Counted from the first letter of the stretch, positions 1 to 7,563 are shown. The stretch is DNA of 11,847 nt from Singulisphaera sp. GP187 (GCA_945896765.1 CAMDEL010000030.1:1-11847), one strand, 5' to 3'. Made by a program: numbers and translations. Notes: generated by a model not told the origin, from the sequence alone.

Positions 1-260
1 CATGCGATGCTGTATGCCCGAGACGATGGCGAATCAGACCATGACAATCGACCTTCTTGATTCGTCACAGTGACATTGCCATCCTTGCCAGAAAGAATCA
101 TTGCGTCTGCAGGACCCAGATCTGTGGGCAACATTCGCATTGCGACTGCAGGCGTTCCCGAAACTGAAAGCGCGAAAAATGCGCCCAGCATCCCGGCGAG
201 TAATGATCCAAAGACGATGAGAAGACCTTGGCCTGAGAATGGTTTTGTTGATGGGTTCAT
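1..260 (-). CDS. Exported OmpH/Skp-like protein, paralog 2 (3' end outside window)
   Basis: Partial gene: 86 codons are visible from an ATG at 260 and the frame stays open to the window edge. Residues 12-34 form a hydrophobic segment, so the product is probably exported or membrane-anchored. From about residue 44 it matches the neighbouring protein encoded at 279-1004 nearly residue for residue: LPxDLGPADA, LSGK, VTNxxGRxSWSD and PSSRAYSI occur in the same order and spacing (roughly 30 of 42 identical). The match ends only because the window ends, just before the OmpH core would start. The start lies 18 bases after the neighbour's stop, on the same strand, so the two are probably co-transcribed. 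No good Shine-Dalgarno sequence precedes the ATG. The gene is clearly real and a paralog; calling it Skp-like rests on its neighbour, because its own core is not in view. Confidence 0.8.
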   Translation of the reverse strand, partial: MNPSTKPFSGQGLLIVFGSLLAGMLGAFFALSVSGTPAVAMRMLPTDLGPADAMILSGKDGNVTVTNQEGRLSWSDSPSSRAYSIA

Positions 261-278
261 GATTGAGCTCGTAATAAA

Positions 279-1004
279 TTAGTCTTTCTTTGGGGCTTGC
301 AAATTCATTTCTGTCAAGATGTCTTCTGTGATGTCGATGGAATCTGGTGAGCGCAAGAATGTGCGTGCCATCAACTGTTGCGCAATGCTGGCTTCATCGC
401 TCGGAGTAAACTTATCACTTGGGGGGATGAAGCGCATGACCAAGTCAATCTTGCGGCGATCGGAGACGACTTCGACTGCTTCACGCAAATCGGCATAGGC
501 AGTTTGATAATGGCGGGTGTACATCTCGTCAAATTCCTTATCGCTCTGCGCGTTCCATGCTGAGTATTCCTGCTGAAAGTCCTCGAACTCAGCGCGAGCT
601 GCGGGGAAATCTGGCGAGTCTTTATCTATTCCTTTTGCTTTCTCCAACATTGACTTATAACGCGCTTGAAACTCTTCGCCTTTCTTCTGTCGCGCTGAAC
701 CTAATTCGGATTTTTCTGACGAAAATTTATCGCCCTGTAATAGCGCTACAAGAATTCGCCCGACATGCACTGTGCCAATTGAATAGGCTCGACTGCTCGG
801 CTGATCGGACCAACTCATTCGCCCGTCAACATTCGTGACGCGCAGATCACTCTTGCCAGAAAGCACAAGCGCATCGGCTGGCCCAAGATCCTGCGGCAAC
901 GGCATGACGCGCGCCGAAGCTGAGTGATCAAGACCACTCATAAAGAATGCCGTGAGCGCGCTTGAAAGCACGGATGTGGCAACGATAGATGTTGTCATTC
1001 GCAT
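279..1004 (-). CDS. OmpH/Skp-like periplasmic chaperone family protein
   Basis: A 241-residue protein with a short N-terminal hydrophobic segment (about residues 6-24), then a 45-residue module (LGPADA, SGK, VTN, GRMSWSD, PSSRAYSI), then an OmpH-like core starting at GTVHVGRIL (about 77-85). The core has the Skp layout: a first beta strand, a long charged helical arm (about 95-165, rich in K, E, Q), a return helix (LREAVEVVSDRRKIDLVM) and a final IDITEDILTEMN helix like Skp's ITADVLKQ end. Skp proteins are trimeric periplasmic holdases for unfolded outer-membrane proteins; that role here is inferred. It is longer than E. coli Skp (161 residues) because of the extra module and a longer arm. 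The first ATG (1004) is chosen because a TATTCT box lies 6 bases upstream; an alternative ATG lies at 998. It follows lepA by 64 bases and precedes a tandem paralog. Confidence 0.75.
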   Translation of the reverse strand: MRMTTSIVATSVLSSALTAFFMSGLDHSASARVMPLPQDLGPADALVLSGKSDLRVTNVDGRMSWSDQPSSRAYSIGTVHVGRILVALLQGDKFSSEKSELGSARQKKGEEFQARYKSMLEKAKGIDKDSPDFPAARAEFEDFQQEYSAWNAQSDKEFDEMYTRHYQTAYADLREAVEVVSDRRKIDLVMRFIPPSDKFTPSDEASIAQQLMARTFLRSPDSIDITEDILTEMNLQAPKKD

Positions 1005-1009
1005 TGCCG

Positions 1010-1019
1010 AAGAATAGCC
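1010..1019 (-). promoter_or_regulatory. Candidate -10 box directly before the OmpH-like gene
   Basis: Read on the minus strand this is GGCTATTCTT, holding a TATTCT hexamer (4 of 6 to TATAAT) that ends 6 bases before the ATG at 1004. The same decamer sits at the same distance before the lpxA GTG at 3756. A start site about 7 bases downstream of the hexamer would make the mRNA leaderless. I could not find a convincing -35 box at the right spacing, so this is tentative. Confidence 0.35.
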
Positions 1020-1068
1020 TTTTGTTCAAACCAAAGTTTGCGATTCGCAGCTGGCAAAGAGTGCGCAA

Positions 1069-2883
1069 TCACTCGCTCTGTTCGAGAACTGCCAAGAAAG
1101 CTTCCTGCGGAATGGAAACAGATCCGATCTGCTTCATGCGCTTCTTGCCTTCTTTCTGCTTTTCCAACAGCTTGCGCTTGCGGCTGATATCGCCGCCATA
1201 GCACTTCGCAGTCACGTTTTTCCGCATCGCTTGGATCGATTCGCGAGCAATGACTTTTCCGCCCACTGCGGCCTGCAACGCAATTTCGAATTGATGTCGA
1301 TCGATTTGCTTCTTCAACTTCGACAAGATCAAGCGACTGCGAATCTCAGCGGTTGATCGATGGCAAATCAAGCTGAGCGCTTCGACCACTTCGCCGTTGA
1401 CCAGAATGTTGACCTTCGCCAAATTATCGACTCGATATGCGACCACGTGATAATCCATCGTCCCGTAACCGCGCGTGAGCGATTTCAACTTGTCATAAAA
1501 GTCATAGATGATCTCTGCCATCGGCAATTCATAATCCAAAATCTGGCGGCCTTCGCTGAGAAATCGCTGGGCTTTAAAAATGCCGCGGCGGCTATCGCAC
1601 AACTTGATCAAGTCGCCGATATTTTCGGTCGGACACATGATCTCCAACTTTGCAATTGGCTCGCGAATAGCAGCCATTTGTGATGGATCTGGCAAATCCG
1701 CAGGATTATGAATTTCGACTTGCTCTCCCGTGGTTAAGTCCACAAGATATTTGACCGTTGGCGCAGTCTGCACAATTTCAACGCCACCTTCGCGCTCGAG
1801 TCGTTCTTGAATGATGTCCATATGGAGCAGTCCAAGAAATCCGCAGCGATATCCGAAGCCAAGCGCTTCGGAATGCTGAACCTCGAAAGTGAAACTTGCA
1901 TCGTTGAGACTGAGTTTTTCGATCGCTTCGCGCAGTGCTTCGAAACTTGCCTTCTTGCCAGTGCCCGTTTCGGCATCAGCGCTCGAAGGATAAAAATCGC
2001 AGAACACCATCTGCTTTGGTTCTTCATAACCCGCGAGCGCCTCTTCTGCAGGTGAGCCATCAAGCGTCACCGTATCGCCAACTCGAACATCGCCCAGACT
2101 CTTGATGCTCGCGCTGATCGAACCGACCTGTGCCCATCCAAGTTCTTTCACTCGCGTGATATGCGGCGTATAGCGCGTCAATTCGCTGACCATAAAGTGT
2201 CGACCAGTTCCCATCATGCGAATCTTGTCGCCGACTTTCAGCGTGCCATCGAAAATTCGAACATAGACCACAACTCCGCGATAATCATCATATTTTGCGT
2301 CGAAAATCAGCCCGCGAAGCTTGTCGGTCTTTGCAGGTCGCGGCGCAGGCAGCTTCCGACAAACCATATCGAGTAATTCTTGAATTCCCTGACCAGTTTT
2401 CGCAGAAACTAAGATGCAGTCTTCTGCAGGCAGTCCAAGCACCTGTTCGATTTCCATCGCAACTCCATCGGGATCGGCAGCTGGAAGATCAATCTTGTTG
2501 ATGACTGGGATCAATTCCAATCCTGCCGCAACGGCGAGGTATGCGTTGGCCACAGTTTGCGCCTGCACGCCTTGTGTGGAATCGACAACCAGAATCGCGC
2601 CTTCGCACGCGGTCAATGCGCGACTCACTTCGTATGTGAAGTCCACGTGACCAGGCGTATCAATAAAGTTCAATTCGAAATCTTCGCCATCGCAAGTGTG
2701 CTGCACAGAAACAGCACTTGCCTTGATGGTGATGCCGCGCTCACGTTCCAAATCCATCGAGTCTAAAAATTGCGCACGCGCCTCGCGCTTCGAAAGTGCG
2801 TTGGTCGCCTGCAAGAGTCGATCGGCCAGCGTGCTTTTGCCGTGATCGATGTGTGCGATGATTGAGAAATTGCGAATGTTCAT
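1069..2883 (-). CDS. lepA: Elongation factor 4 (LepA), ribosome back-translocating GTPase
   Basis: A complete 604-residue EF4. It is a cytosolic or membrane-associated translational GTPase that acts on ribosomes after or during translocation, and also in 30S assembly. GTPase motifs are intact: P-loop AHIDHGKST (10-18), ERGIT (47-52 region), DTPGH (75-79), NKID (129-132) and SAK (160-162). The conserved LSLNDAS, GFGYRCGFLGLLHM and IPMAEI-like (LPMAEI) motifs and the LepA-specific C-terminus (AKCYGGDISRKRK, KEGKKRMKQIG, IPQEAFLAVL) are all present. Compared with E. coli LepA there is an insertion of about ten residues (DAETGTGKKA) before SFEALREAI. The ATG at 2883 is chosen because MNIRNFSIIAHIDHG is the family N-terminus; the GTG at 2940 would add 19 unrelated residues. 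It lies 61 bases after lipB on the same strand, so the two may be co-transcribed. No clear Shine-Dalgarno sequence is seen. Confidence 0.97.
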   Translation of the reverse strand: MNIRNFSIIAHIDHGKSTLADRLLQATNALSKREARAQFLDSMDLERERGITIKASAVSVQHTCDGEDFELNFIDTPGHVDFTYEVSRALTACEGAILVVDSTQGVQAQTVANAYLAVAAGLELIPVINKIDLPAADPDGVAMEIEQVLGLPAEDCILVSAKTGQGIQELLDMVCRKLPAPRPAKTDKLRGLIFDAKYDDYRGVVVYVRIFDGTLKVGDKIRMMGTGRHFMVSELTRYTPHITRVKELGWAQVGSISASIKSLGDVRVGDTVTLDGSPAEEALAGYEEPKQMVFCDFYPSSADAETGTGKKASFEALREAIEKLSLNDASFTFEVQHSEALGFGYRCGFLGLLHMDIIQERLEREGGVEIVQTAPTVKYLVDLTTGEQVEIHNPADLPDPSQMAAIREPIAKLEIMCPTENIGDLIKLCDSRRGIFKAQRFLSEGRQILDYELPMAEIIYDFYDKLKSLTRGYGTMDYHVVAYRVDNLAKVNILVNGEVVEALSLICHRSTAEIRSRLILSKLKKQIDRHQFEIALQAAVGGKVIARESIQAMRKNVTAKCYGGDISRKRKLLEKQKEGKKRMKQIGSVSIPQEAFLAVLEQSE

Positions 2884-2944
2884 TGGAACTCGATAAACCT
2901 GATGAGAGCCCTGAAGTGTAGTGCAGACCCGCACCCGCACCGCA

Positions 2945-3721
2945 TCAAGAGGATTCTCCCGCCGCTGCGGCTGCTTGGCCTGCTGCAGAAAGTGCGCAAT
3001 TCAGCCGAAAAGCCAGCGCTTTCTTCACTTCCGCCAACGTGGGAGCTTTCGAAGCAAGTTCACTTTCGAGGCTCGTGACTCCTCGACCAACCAATCCGCA
3101 AGGAACGATCAAATCGAATTGCTGCAGATCGGGATTGACATTGAGTGCGATCCCATGCATCGAAACCCAGCGCGACAATCGAACTCCCATCGCACAAATC
3201 TTGCGACCATTCACCCAGACACCAGTTGCGCAGGGATCACGCTCGCCCACGACGCCGAAATCCGCCAGCGTCTCGATGACCACGCCTTCGAGCATCCGTA
3301 AATATCCATTCACTCGCAGACCAAGTCGATTGAGATCCAAGATCAAATAGACGACAAGTTGACCAGGCCCATGCCACGTCACATCGCCGCCGCGATCAGT
3401 CTCCACGCATTCCACGCCACGCTGCGCCAACTGCTCTTGCGAAAACAGAACATTTTTTCGTGCGTCGATTCTTCTCGAAACGGTCACGACAGCAGGATGA
3501 TGCTCAAGAAAATAAATCTCGCCAGCACGAAGTTGCGCAGAAAATGGAGCGCCCATCTCAGGTCGCGCCGCAACGACTCGCTCGTGAGCTTCTTTCTGAA
3601 TCGCATAAGCCCGCGCATAGGAGAGTGCGGCAAGGTCGATGAAGTCCACCAAATCCGCGCAATCTGCGCGATCTTTCTTGCCGGGCAATTCAATGCGAAT
3701 CTTGGGGGAGGAATCCATCAT
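2945..3721 (-). CDS. lipB: Octanoyltransferase (lipoyl synthesis protein B)
   Basis: A complete LipB of 258 residues, which moves the octanoyl group from acyl carrier protein to lipoyl domains of the 2-oxoacid dehydrogenases and glycine cleavage H protein; this is the first step of endogenous lipoate synthesis in the cytosol. Family motifs are clear: the HHP/VVTVSRR strand (about 74-84), RGGDVTWHGPGQLVVY (110-125), the active-site lysine in NGRKICAMGV (Lys174), SMHGIALNVN (187-196) and the catalytic cysteine in VPCGL (Cys208), followed by GVTSLESEL. The N-terminus carries about 25 polar residues more than short LipBs and the C-terminus ends in an Ala-rich tail. Two adjacent ATG codons (3721 and 3718) could both start the gene. 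It is divergent from lpxA. lipA is not in the window. Confidence 0.95.
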   Translation of the reverse strand: MMDSSPKIRIELPGKKDRADCADLVDFIDLAALSYARAYAIQKEAHERVVAARPEMGAPFSAQLRAGEIYFLEHHPAVVTVSRRIDARKNVLFSQEQLAQRGVECVETDRGGDVTWHGPGQLVVYLILDLNRLGLRVNGYLRMLEGVVIETLADFGVVGERDPCATGVWVNGRKICAMGVRLSRWVSMHGIALNVNPDLQQFDLIVPCGLVGRGVTSLESELASKAPTLAEVKKALAFRLNCALSAAGQAAAAAGESS

Positions 3722-3749
3722 CGACGATCGTAGGGTGCGGGGCTATTCT
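3721..3749 (+). promoter_or_regulatory. Candidate lpxA promoter
   Basis: TCGACG (3721-3726, 4 of 6 to TTGACA), a 17-base spacer, and TATTCT (3744-3749, 4 of 6 to TATAAT). The -10 box ends 6 bases before the GTG at 3756, so transcription would begin at or next to the start codon. The -10 lies in the decamer GGCTATTCTT that also precedes the OmpH-like gene at the same distance. The lipB start codons touch the left edge, so lipB and lpxA share about 34 bases of intergenic DNA. Confidence 0.35.
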
Positions 3750-3755
3750 TTCGCC

Positions 3756-4562
3756 GTGCCAACGATTCACCCCACTGCGATCATTGAAGGAAATGTCACG
3801 CTCGCCGACGATGTCGTGATCGGCCCTTGGTGCCACCTGATGGGAACACTCGGCCCAATCACAATCGGTGCGGGAACGATTCTCCGATCTCGCGTGCAAT
3901 TAGAAGGCCCGCTGACCATCGGTCAGAACAACCAGTTCTATGCGAATACTTGCATCGGCTGCGCGCCGCAGGATCTTGGAACGCCGCCCGACTTTCCCGG
4001 CAAAGGAATCATCATCGGATCGAACAATGTCTTTCGTGAAGGGGTGACAATTTCGCGACCCAAGATGGAACTTCCCGGTCGCATCGGCGACAGTAATTAT
4101 TGGATGGCGAATTCCCACGCTGGCCACGACTGCACAATGGGAAACAACTGCGTGCTTGCCAATGGAACTCTGCTTGCAGGTCATGTCGATGTTGCAGATC
4201 GAGTCATCACCGGCGGATCTGCTGGAGTGCATCAATTTGTGCGACTCGGCCGCGGTTGTTTCATCAGCGGACTTGCTGGAGCAAGTTATGACGTCTGCCC
4301 ATTCTTCTTGGTGACCAACACAAATTATGCGCGCGGCCTGAACATTGTTGGCATGCGTCGATCTGGAATCCCATCCGCTTCGATCGATGCAGCTCGATGG
4401 GCTTACACCACGCTTTGCCGAAGTCGAATGCTGCCAAAGAATGCTCTGGAAGTTCTGCGGACGCGCGCAGGAGAGCCGATGATTGACGAATATATTTCCT
4501 TCGTCGAATCCTCTAAACGAGGTATCGTAAGCACGCATGGTCGTCAGACCAGCAGTGGATGA
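3756..4562 (+). CDS. lpxA: Acyl-ACP--UDP-N-acetylglucosamine O-acyltransferase (LpxA)
   Basis: A 268-residue left-handed beta-helix acyltransferase, the first enzyme of lipid A synthesis, which adds a hydroxyacyl chain from ACP to the 3-OH of UDP-GlcNAc in the cytosol. Hexapeptide repeats run from IHPTAII (4-10) to about residue 187. HAGHDC gives the catalytic base His124 (E. coli His125) and its neighbour His121; AGHV (His143) and VHQF (His159) match further active-site histidines. The helical C-terminal domain of LpxA is present (GLNIVGMRRSGIP then about 65 residues), which separates it from other hexapeptide transferases. The residue matching E. coli Lys76 seems to be missing from a shifted loop (QDLGTPPDFPGK). 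The GTG at 3756 is chosen because it gives the family length and N-terminus; GTG at 3735 is possible. lpxB, lpxD and fabZ are not adjacent, unlike the proteobacterial cluster. Confidence 0.88.
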   Translation: MPTIHPTAIIEGNVTLADDVVIGPWCHLMGTLGPITIGAGTILRSRVQLEGPLTIGQNNQFYANTCIGCAPQDLGTPPDFPGKGIIIGSNNVFREGVTISRPKMELPGRIGDSNYWMANSHAGHDCTMGNNCVLANGTLLAGHVDVADRVITGGSAGVHQFVRLGRGCFISGLAGASYDVCPFFLVTNTNYARGLNIVGMRRSGIPSASIDAARWAYTTLCRSRMLPKNALEVLRTRAGEPMIDEYISFVESSKRGIVSTHGRQTSSG

Positions 4563-4640
4563 ACGAGCGCATGGAACGCGCTTCAGTCAGCGAAGACAGT
4601 GCAAGGATCGCATCATGACAGAGACCCACATTTTTTCCGC

Positions 4641-4644
4641 AGGA
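4641..4644 (+). promoter_or_regulatory. Shine-Dalgarno sequence fixing the start of the hydrolase gene
   Basis: AGGA ends 8 bases before the ATG at 4653. It is one of the few convincing ribosome binding sites in this window and supports that ATG over the upstream GTG at 4599. Confidence 0.5.
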
Positions 4645-4652
4645 CAATCACG

Positions 4653-5462
4653 ATGAGCGCATCGATTTGCGTTCTTGGCAGCAGCTCTCGCGGAAATGCG
4701 ACTGCAATTTCTTTCGACGATTCAGGTAAATTCATCTTGGTTGATGCGGGATTGACTCCTCGTGGCGTGCGCACTGCACTCGTCGCCGCAAGTGCGACAT
4801 CGCGCTTTCACACGCTGCGCGCGATTTTTCTGACACATCTTGATCGCGATCATTGGTCACCTTCGTGGGCGCGACAATTGCAACGCTCTCCAGTTCCGGT
4901 GATCGTGCGCCGCGCGCATGCAGAATTGGCGCTTGCTTCTGGCGTTCCCGCAGAATGTCTGCGACCGATGGATGCTGCATTCGCACTCGGCAAGACAGCG
5001 GATGTTCGACTCGTCAAAGTTCCCCACGACGAGATCGGATCAACTGCATTTCGCTTCGATTCTGAAAACGCCCATATTGGACATGCAACAGATCTTGGTT
5101 CTGTCAGCGATGAATTGCTCGAAGCGTTCGCGGATCTGGACATGCTCTCGATCGAGAGCAACTATGACGAAGAGATGCAGCGCAATTCTCCACGACCAGC
5201 ATTTCTCAAGCAGCGCATTATGGGCGGCCGAGGCCATTTGTCCAACGTTCAATCGGTCGAGGCCGTGCGCGCCTTGACCGCCAACGGATCTGTGCGACAC
5301 TTGGTCTTGCTCCATCTTTCGCAAGATTGCAATTGCCCCACATTAGTGCGCGAATTCTTTCACGCGCAACTGCCTGCGATCAAGGCATCGCTGACGATCA
5401 GTCGGCCATACGAGCCCACTCCCATTCTGTGCGTTCGTCGATCCGAACCTGCAATCGCTTGA
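4653..5462 (+). CDS. MBL-fold metallo-hydrolase, YycJ/WalJ type
   Basis: A 269-residue metallo-beta-lactamase-fold protein. The order of motifs matches YycJ/WalJ, a Firmicutes-named but widespread family of predicted nucleases or phosphodiesterases: LGSSSRGNA (8-16), LVDAGL (29-34), LTHLDRDH (60-67), VPHDE (123-127), GHATDLGSVSDEL (143-155), IESNYDEEM (167-175), GHLSN (194-198) and LLHLSQDCN (219-227). Likely metal ligands are His62, Asp66, His67, His125, Asp147 and His221. The usual HxHxDH motif reads HLDRDH, so the second histidine is Asp64. Substrate is unknown; cytosolic, as there is no signal peptide. The start is set by the AGGA sequence and by homology beginning at SICVLGSSS. It lies 90 bases after lpxA and 61 bases before purF, all on the same strand, but no functional link is evident. 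Confidence 0.85.
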   Translation: MSASICVLGSSSRGNATAISFDDSGKFILVDAGLTPRGVRTALVAASATSRFHTLRAIFLTHLDRDHWSPSWARQLQRSPVPVIVRRAHAELALASGVPAECLRPMDAAFALGKTADVRLVKVPHDEIGSTAFRFDSENAHIGHATDLGSVSDELLEAFADLDMLSIESNYDEEMQRNSPRPAFLKQRIMGGRGHLSNVQSVEAVRALTANGSVRHLVLLHLSQDCNCPTLVREFFHAQLPAIKASLTISRPYEPTPILCVRRSEPAIA

Positions 5463-5523
5463 ATTCACGGCGTTTGCACATCGCCACGCCTCCATTCGCA
5501 TCCGCTAACCTTCTGCACTCTCC

Positions 5524-7440
5524 ATGAGTGATCGACTCACACATGAATGCGGACTTGCACTTGTCCGCCTGCGAAAGCCAATCACTTGGTTTCAGGAGCA
5601 GTACGGCGACCCAACATGGGGACTTCGCAAGCTCTATCTCTTGATGGAAAAGCAACACAATCGCGGGCAAGATGGCGCCGGCATCGCAAGCGTGCGCTTT
5701 GATATGCCAGCGGGCGAACCATTTCTCGAACGCGCGCGCAGCGGTAAGCGCAATCCAGTCGAGCGACTCTTTGATGATGCGTTGACACCTGTGCGCAGCA
5801 TGAGCGAAGAAGCGCTGCGCGCGATTTCGATTCTCGACCTCAAGAAAAAGTTGCCGCTTCTTGGCGAAGTGCTGCTGGGACATTTGCGATACGGCACATT
5901 CGGCGGACGATCAGCGGATGCCTGCCATCCATTTGTGCGCAGATCGATCATCGCCAGCAGAAATCTGGCGCTTGCAGGCAATTTCAATTTGACCAATTCT
6001 CCAGAGTTGTTCGATTTGCTCGTGGAATATGGACTTTCTCCCGTTGGAGGCAGCGACACCGGCGTGGTCTTGGAAAAGATCGGCTATTCGATTGACTGCG
6101 AACACGACCATTTGATTTCCACAATGGGTCCTGGATCTTTCGCAGGTCTCGAAGGGCGCGCACTTGCCAAAGAAGTTTCAACCCAATTGAATTATGGCCG
6201 CATCTTGGAACGCGCGACCGAAAAGTTTGACGGCGGATACACACTCGGCGCTCTCGTTGGCAATGGCGATTGTTTCGCCTGCCGAGATCCTGCTGGCATT
6301 CGTCCTGCATTCATGCTGATCACCGATGATGTGGTTGCAGTTGCCAGCGAACGCCCCGCTCTTGCCGCAGTGTTTGATGTTCCCGTCGATGCGATTCAGC
6401 CACTCGAACCTGGACACGTGCTGAGCGTCAAGCGAGATGGCACAGTTACGATTCAACGCTTCGCGCAACCGCGACCGATTCGTCAATGCTCATTCGAGCG
6501 AATCTATTTCAGTCGCGGCAACGATCACGAAATCTATGAAGAGCGCAAACGCTTGGGCGAAAACTTGGCGCCGCGCATTCTGGAACGACTTGGAGAATCG
6601 GTCGATCATGCTGTTTTCTCGTTCATTCCCAACACATCTGAGAGTGCATACCTGGGACTTATTCAGGAAACCGAACGCATCATGCGCGAACGCGCCGCCG
6701 ACGAAGTCTGCCAACTTGTTGCCGAAGGAAAAGCAACTCCCGATCGAATTCGCGCGCTGATGGATGTGCGAGTGCGTGCCGAAAAAGTTGCGCACAAGGA
6801 TCAACGACTGCGGACATTCATCACGCATGATGCTGCGCGACGCGATCTGGTCAGTCACGTCTATGACATCACTCGCGGAACAGTTCGACCCGGCGACACG
6901 CTGATCGCAGTCGATGATTCGATCGTTCGAGGAACAACTCTTCGCGATTCGATCATCACTATTCTTTCGCGACTGAATCCCGCGCGCATTCTTGTTGCCA
7001 GTAGCGCACCGCCAATTCTCTATCCAGACTGCTACGGAATCGATATGAGTCAACTCGGTCGCTTCATTGCATTCGAAGCAGCGATCAATTTGCTTCGAGC
7101 GCGCGGCGATGATGCGGTCCTCGATGAAGTCGAGTCGCTCTGCAAGGCGCAGGACTCTTTGCCGCCAGACCGAATGAAAAATCACGTGCGGCTGATTTAT
7201 GACAGATTCACCCAAGATGAGATCTCCGCCGAGATCGCGCGGTTGATCCGCCCAAAGACCGGCGAGTGGCGCGGCGAGGTCGAGGTCGTCTATCAGACCA
7301 TCGAAGGCCTGCGACGAGCGATGCCAAATCACACTGGCGACTGGTATTTCACCGGCGATTACCCAACTCCAGGCGGATATCGCGTCCTGAATCGCGCTTT
7401 TCTCAACTGGTGCAAGCGCAGCGACTCGCGGTCGTACTAG
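5524..7440 (+). CDS. purF: Amidophosphoribosyltransferase, long form
   Basis: A 638-residue class II glutamine amidotransferase joined to a PRTase domain; it makes phosphoribosylamine from PRPP and glutamine, the first committed step of purine synthesis. The nucleophile should be Cys9 (HECG), so eight residues must be trimmed for an N-terminal cysteine. Glutaminase motifs follow: HNRGQDGAG (45-53), GHLRYGTFG (119-127), AGNFNLTN (151-158), SDTG (177-180). RDPAGIRP (254-261) and SFERIYFSRG (323-332) precede the PRPP loop VDDSIVRGTT (463-472). It is about 130-150 residues longer than E. coli PurF, with an added helical stretch at about 380-430 and a C-terminal end reading GDWYFTGDYPTPGG (605-618). 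From memory this architecture and those end motifs match the form common in Bacteroidota. No good Shine-Dalgarno is seen. Alternative: a paralog beside a standard PurF elsewhere. Confidence 0.9.
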   Translation: MSDRLTHECGLALVRLRKPITWFQEQYGDPTWGLRKLYLLMEKQHNRGQDGAGIASVRFDMPAGEPFLERARSGKRNPVERLFDDALTPVRSMSEEALRAISILDLKKKLPLLGEVLLGHLRYGTFGGRSADACHPFVRRSIIASRNLALAGNFNLTNSPELFDLLVEYGLSPVGGSDTGVVLEKIGYSIDCEHDHLISTMGPGSFAGLEGRALAKEVSTQLNYGRILERATEKFDGGYTLGALVGNGDCFACRDPAGIRPAFMLITDDVVAVASERPALAAVFDVPVDAIQPLEPGHVLSVKRDGTVTIQRFAQPRPIRQCSFERIYFSRGNDHEIYEERKRLGENLAPRILERLGESVDHAVFSFIPNTSESAYLGLIQETERIMRERAADEVCQLVAEGKATPDRIRALMDVRVRAEKVAHKDQRLRTFITHDAARRDLVSHVYDITRGTVRPGDTLIAVDDSIVRGTTLRDSIITILSRLNPARILVASSAPPILYPDCYGIDMSQLGRFIAFEAAINLLRARGDDAVLDEVESLCKAQDSLPPDRMKNHVRLIYDRFTQDEISAEIARLIRPKTGEWRGEVEVVYQTIEGLRRAMPNHTGDWYFTGDYPTPGGYRVLNRAFLNWCKRSDSRSY

Positions 7441-7522
7441 CTGAAAGTGGGGCTATAAACCCCCCCTTGTATGGATCGGCGACCGCCCCGAAGCGTTCCA
7501 AGACTCATCGTCCCTCATTGTC

Positions 7523-7551
7523 TTGACATTTGCGCTTGAATGGTGTTCAAT
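7523..7551 (+). promoter_or_regulatory. Candidate sigma70-type promoter of rpsD
   Basis: A perfect TTGACA (7523-7528), a 17-base spacer and TTCAAT (7546-7551, 4 of 6 to TATAAT). Transcription would start near 7558, only 5-6 bases before the rpsD ATG, and no Shine-Dalgarno sequence fits in that space. It is the best promoter match in the window and explains how rpsD can be expressed apart from purF. Confidence 0.6.
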
Positions 7552-7563
7552 GCGTGACTACCC

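Noticed and set aside
2884..2940. Longer lepA starting at the GTG at 2940
   Set aside because: It adds 19 residues with no similarity to the family; LepA proteins start at the MNIRNFS-like sequence.
4564..4583. AGCGC/GCGCT inverted repeat after lpxA as a terminator
   Set aside because: Five base pairs, not followed by T residues.
6490..7332. A 280-codon open frame on the minus strand inside purF, and similar long antisense frames opposite lpxA (3900-4538) and rpsD (7558-7917)
   Set aside because: The plus-strand genes carry full sets of conserved motifs, and the antisense translations show no domain logic and no start signals. They are coding-strand shadows.
7448..7466. GGGG-CTATAAA-CCCC hairpin after purF as a terminator
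   Set aside because: Only four pairs and no T-run after it; too weak to call.
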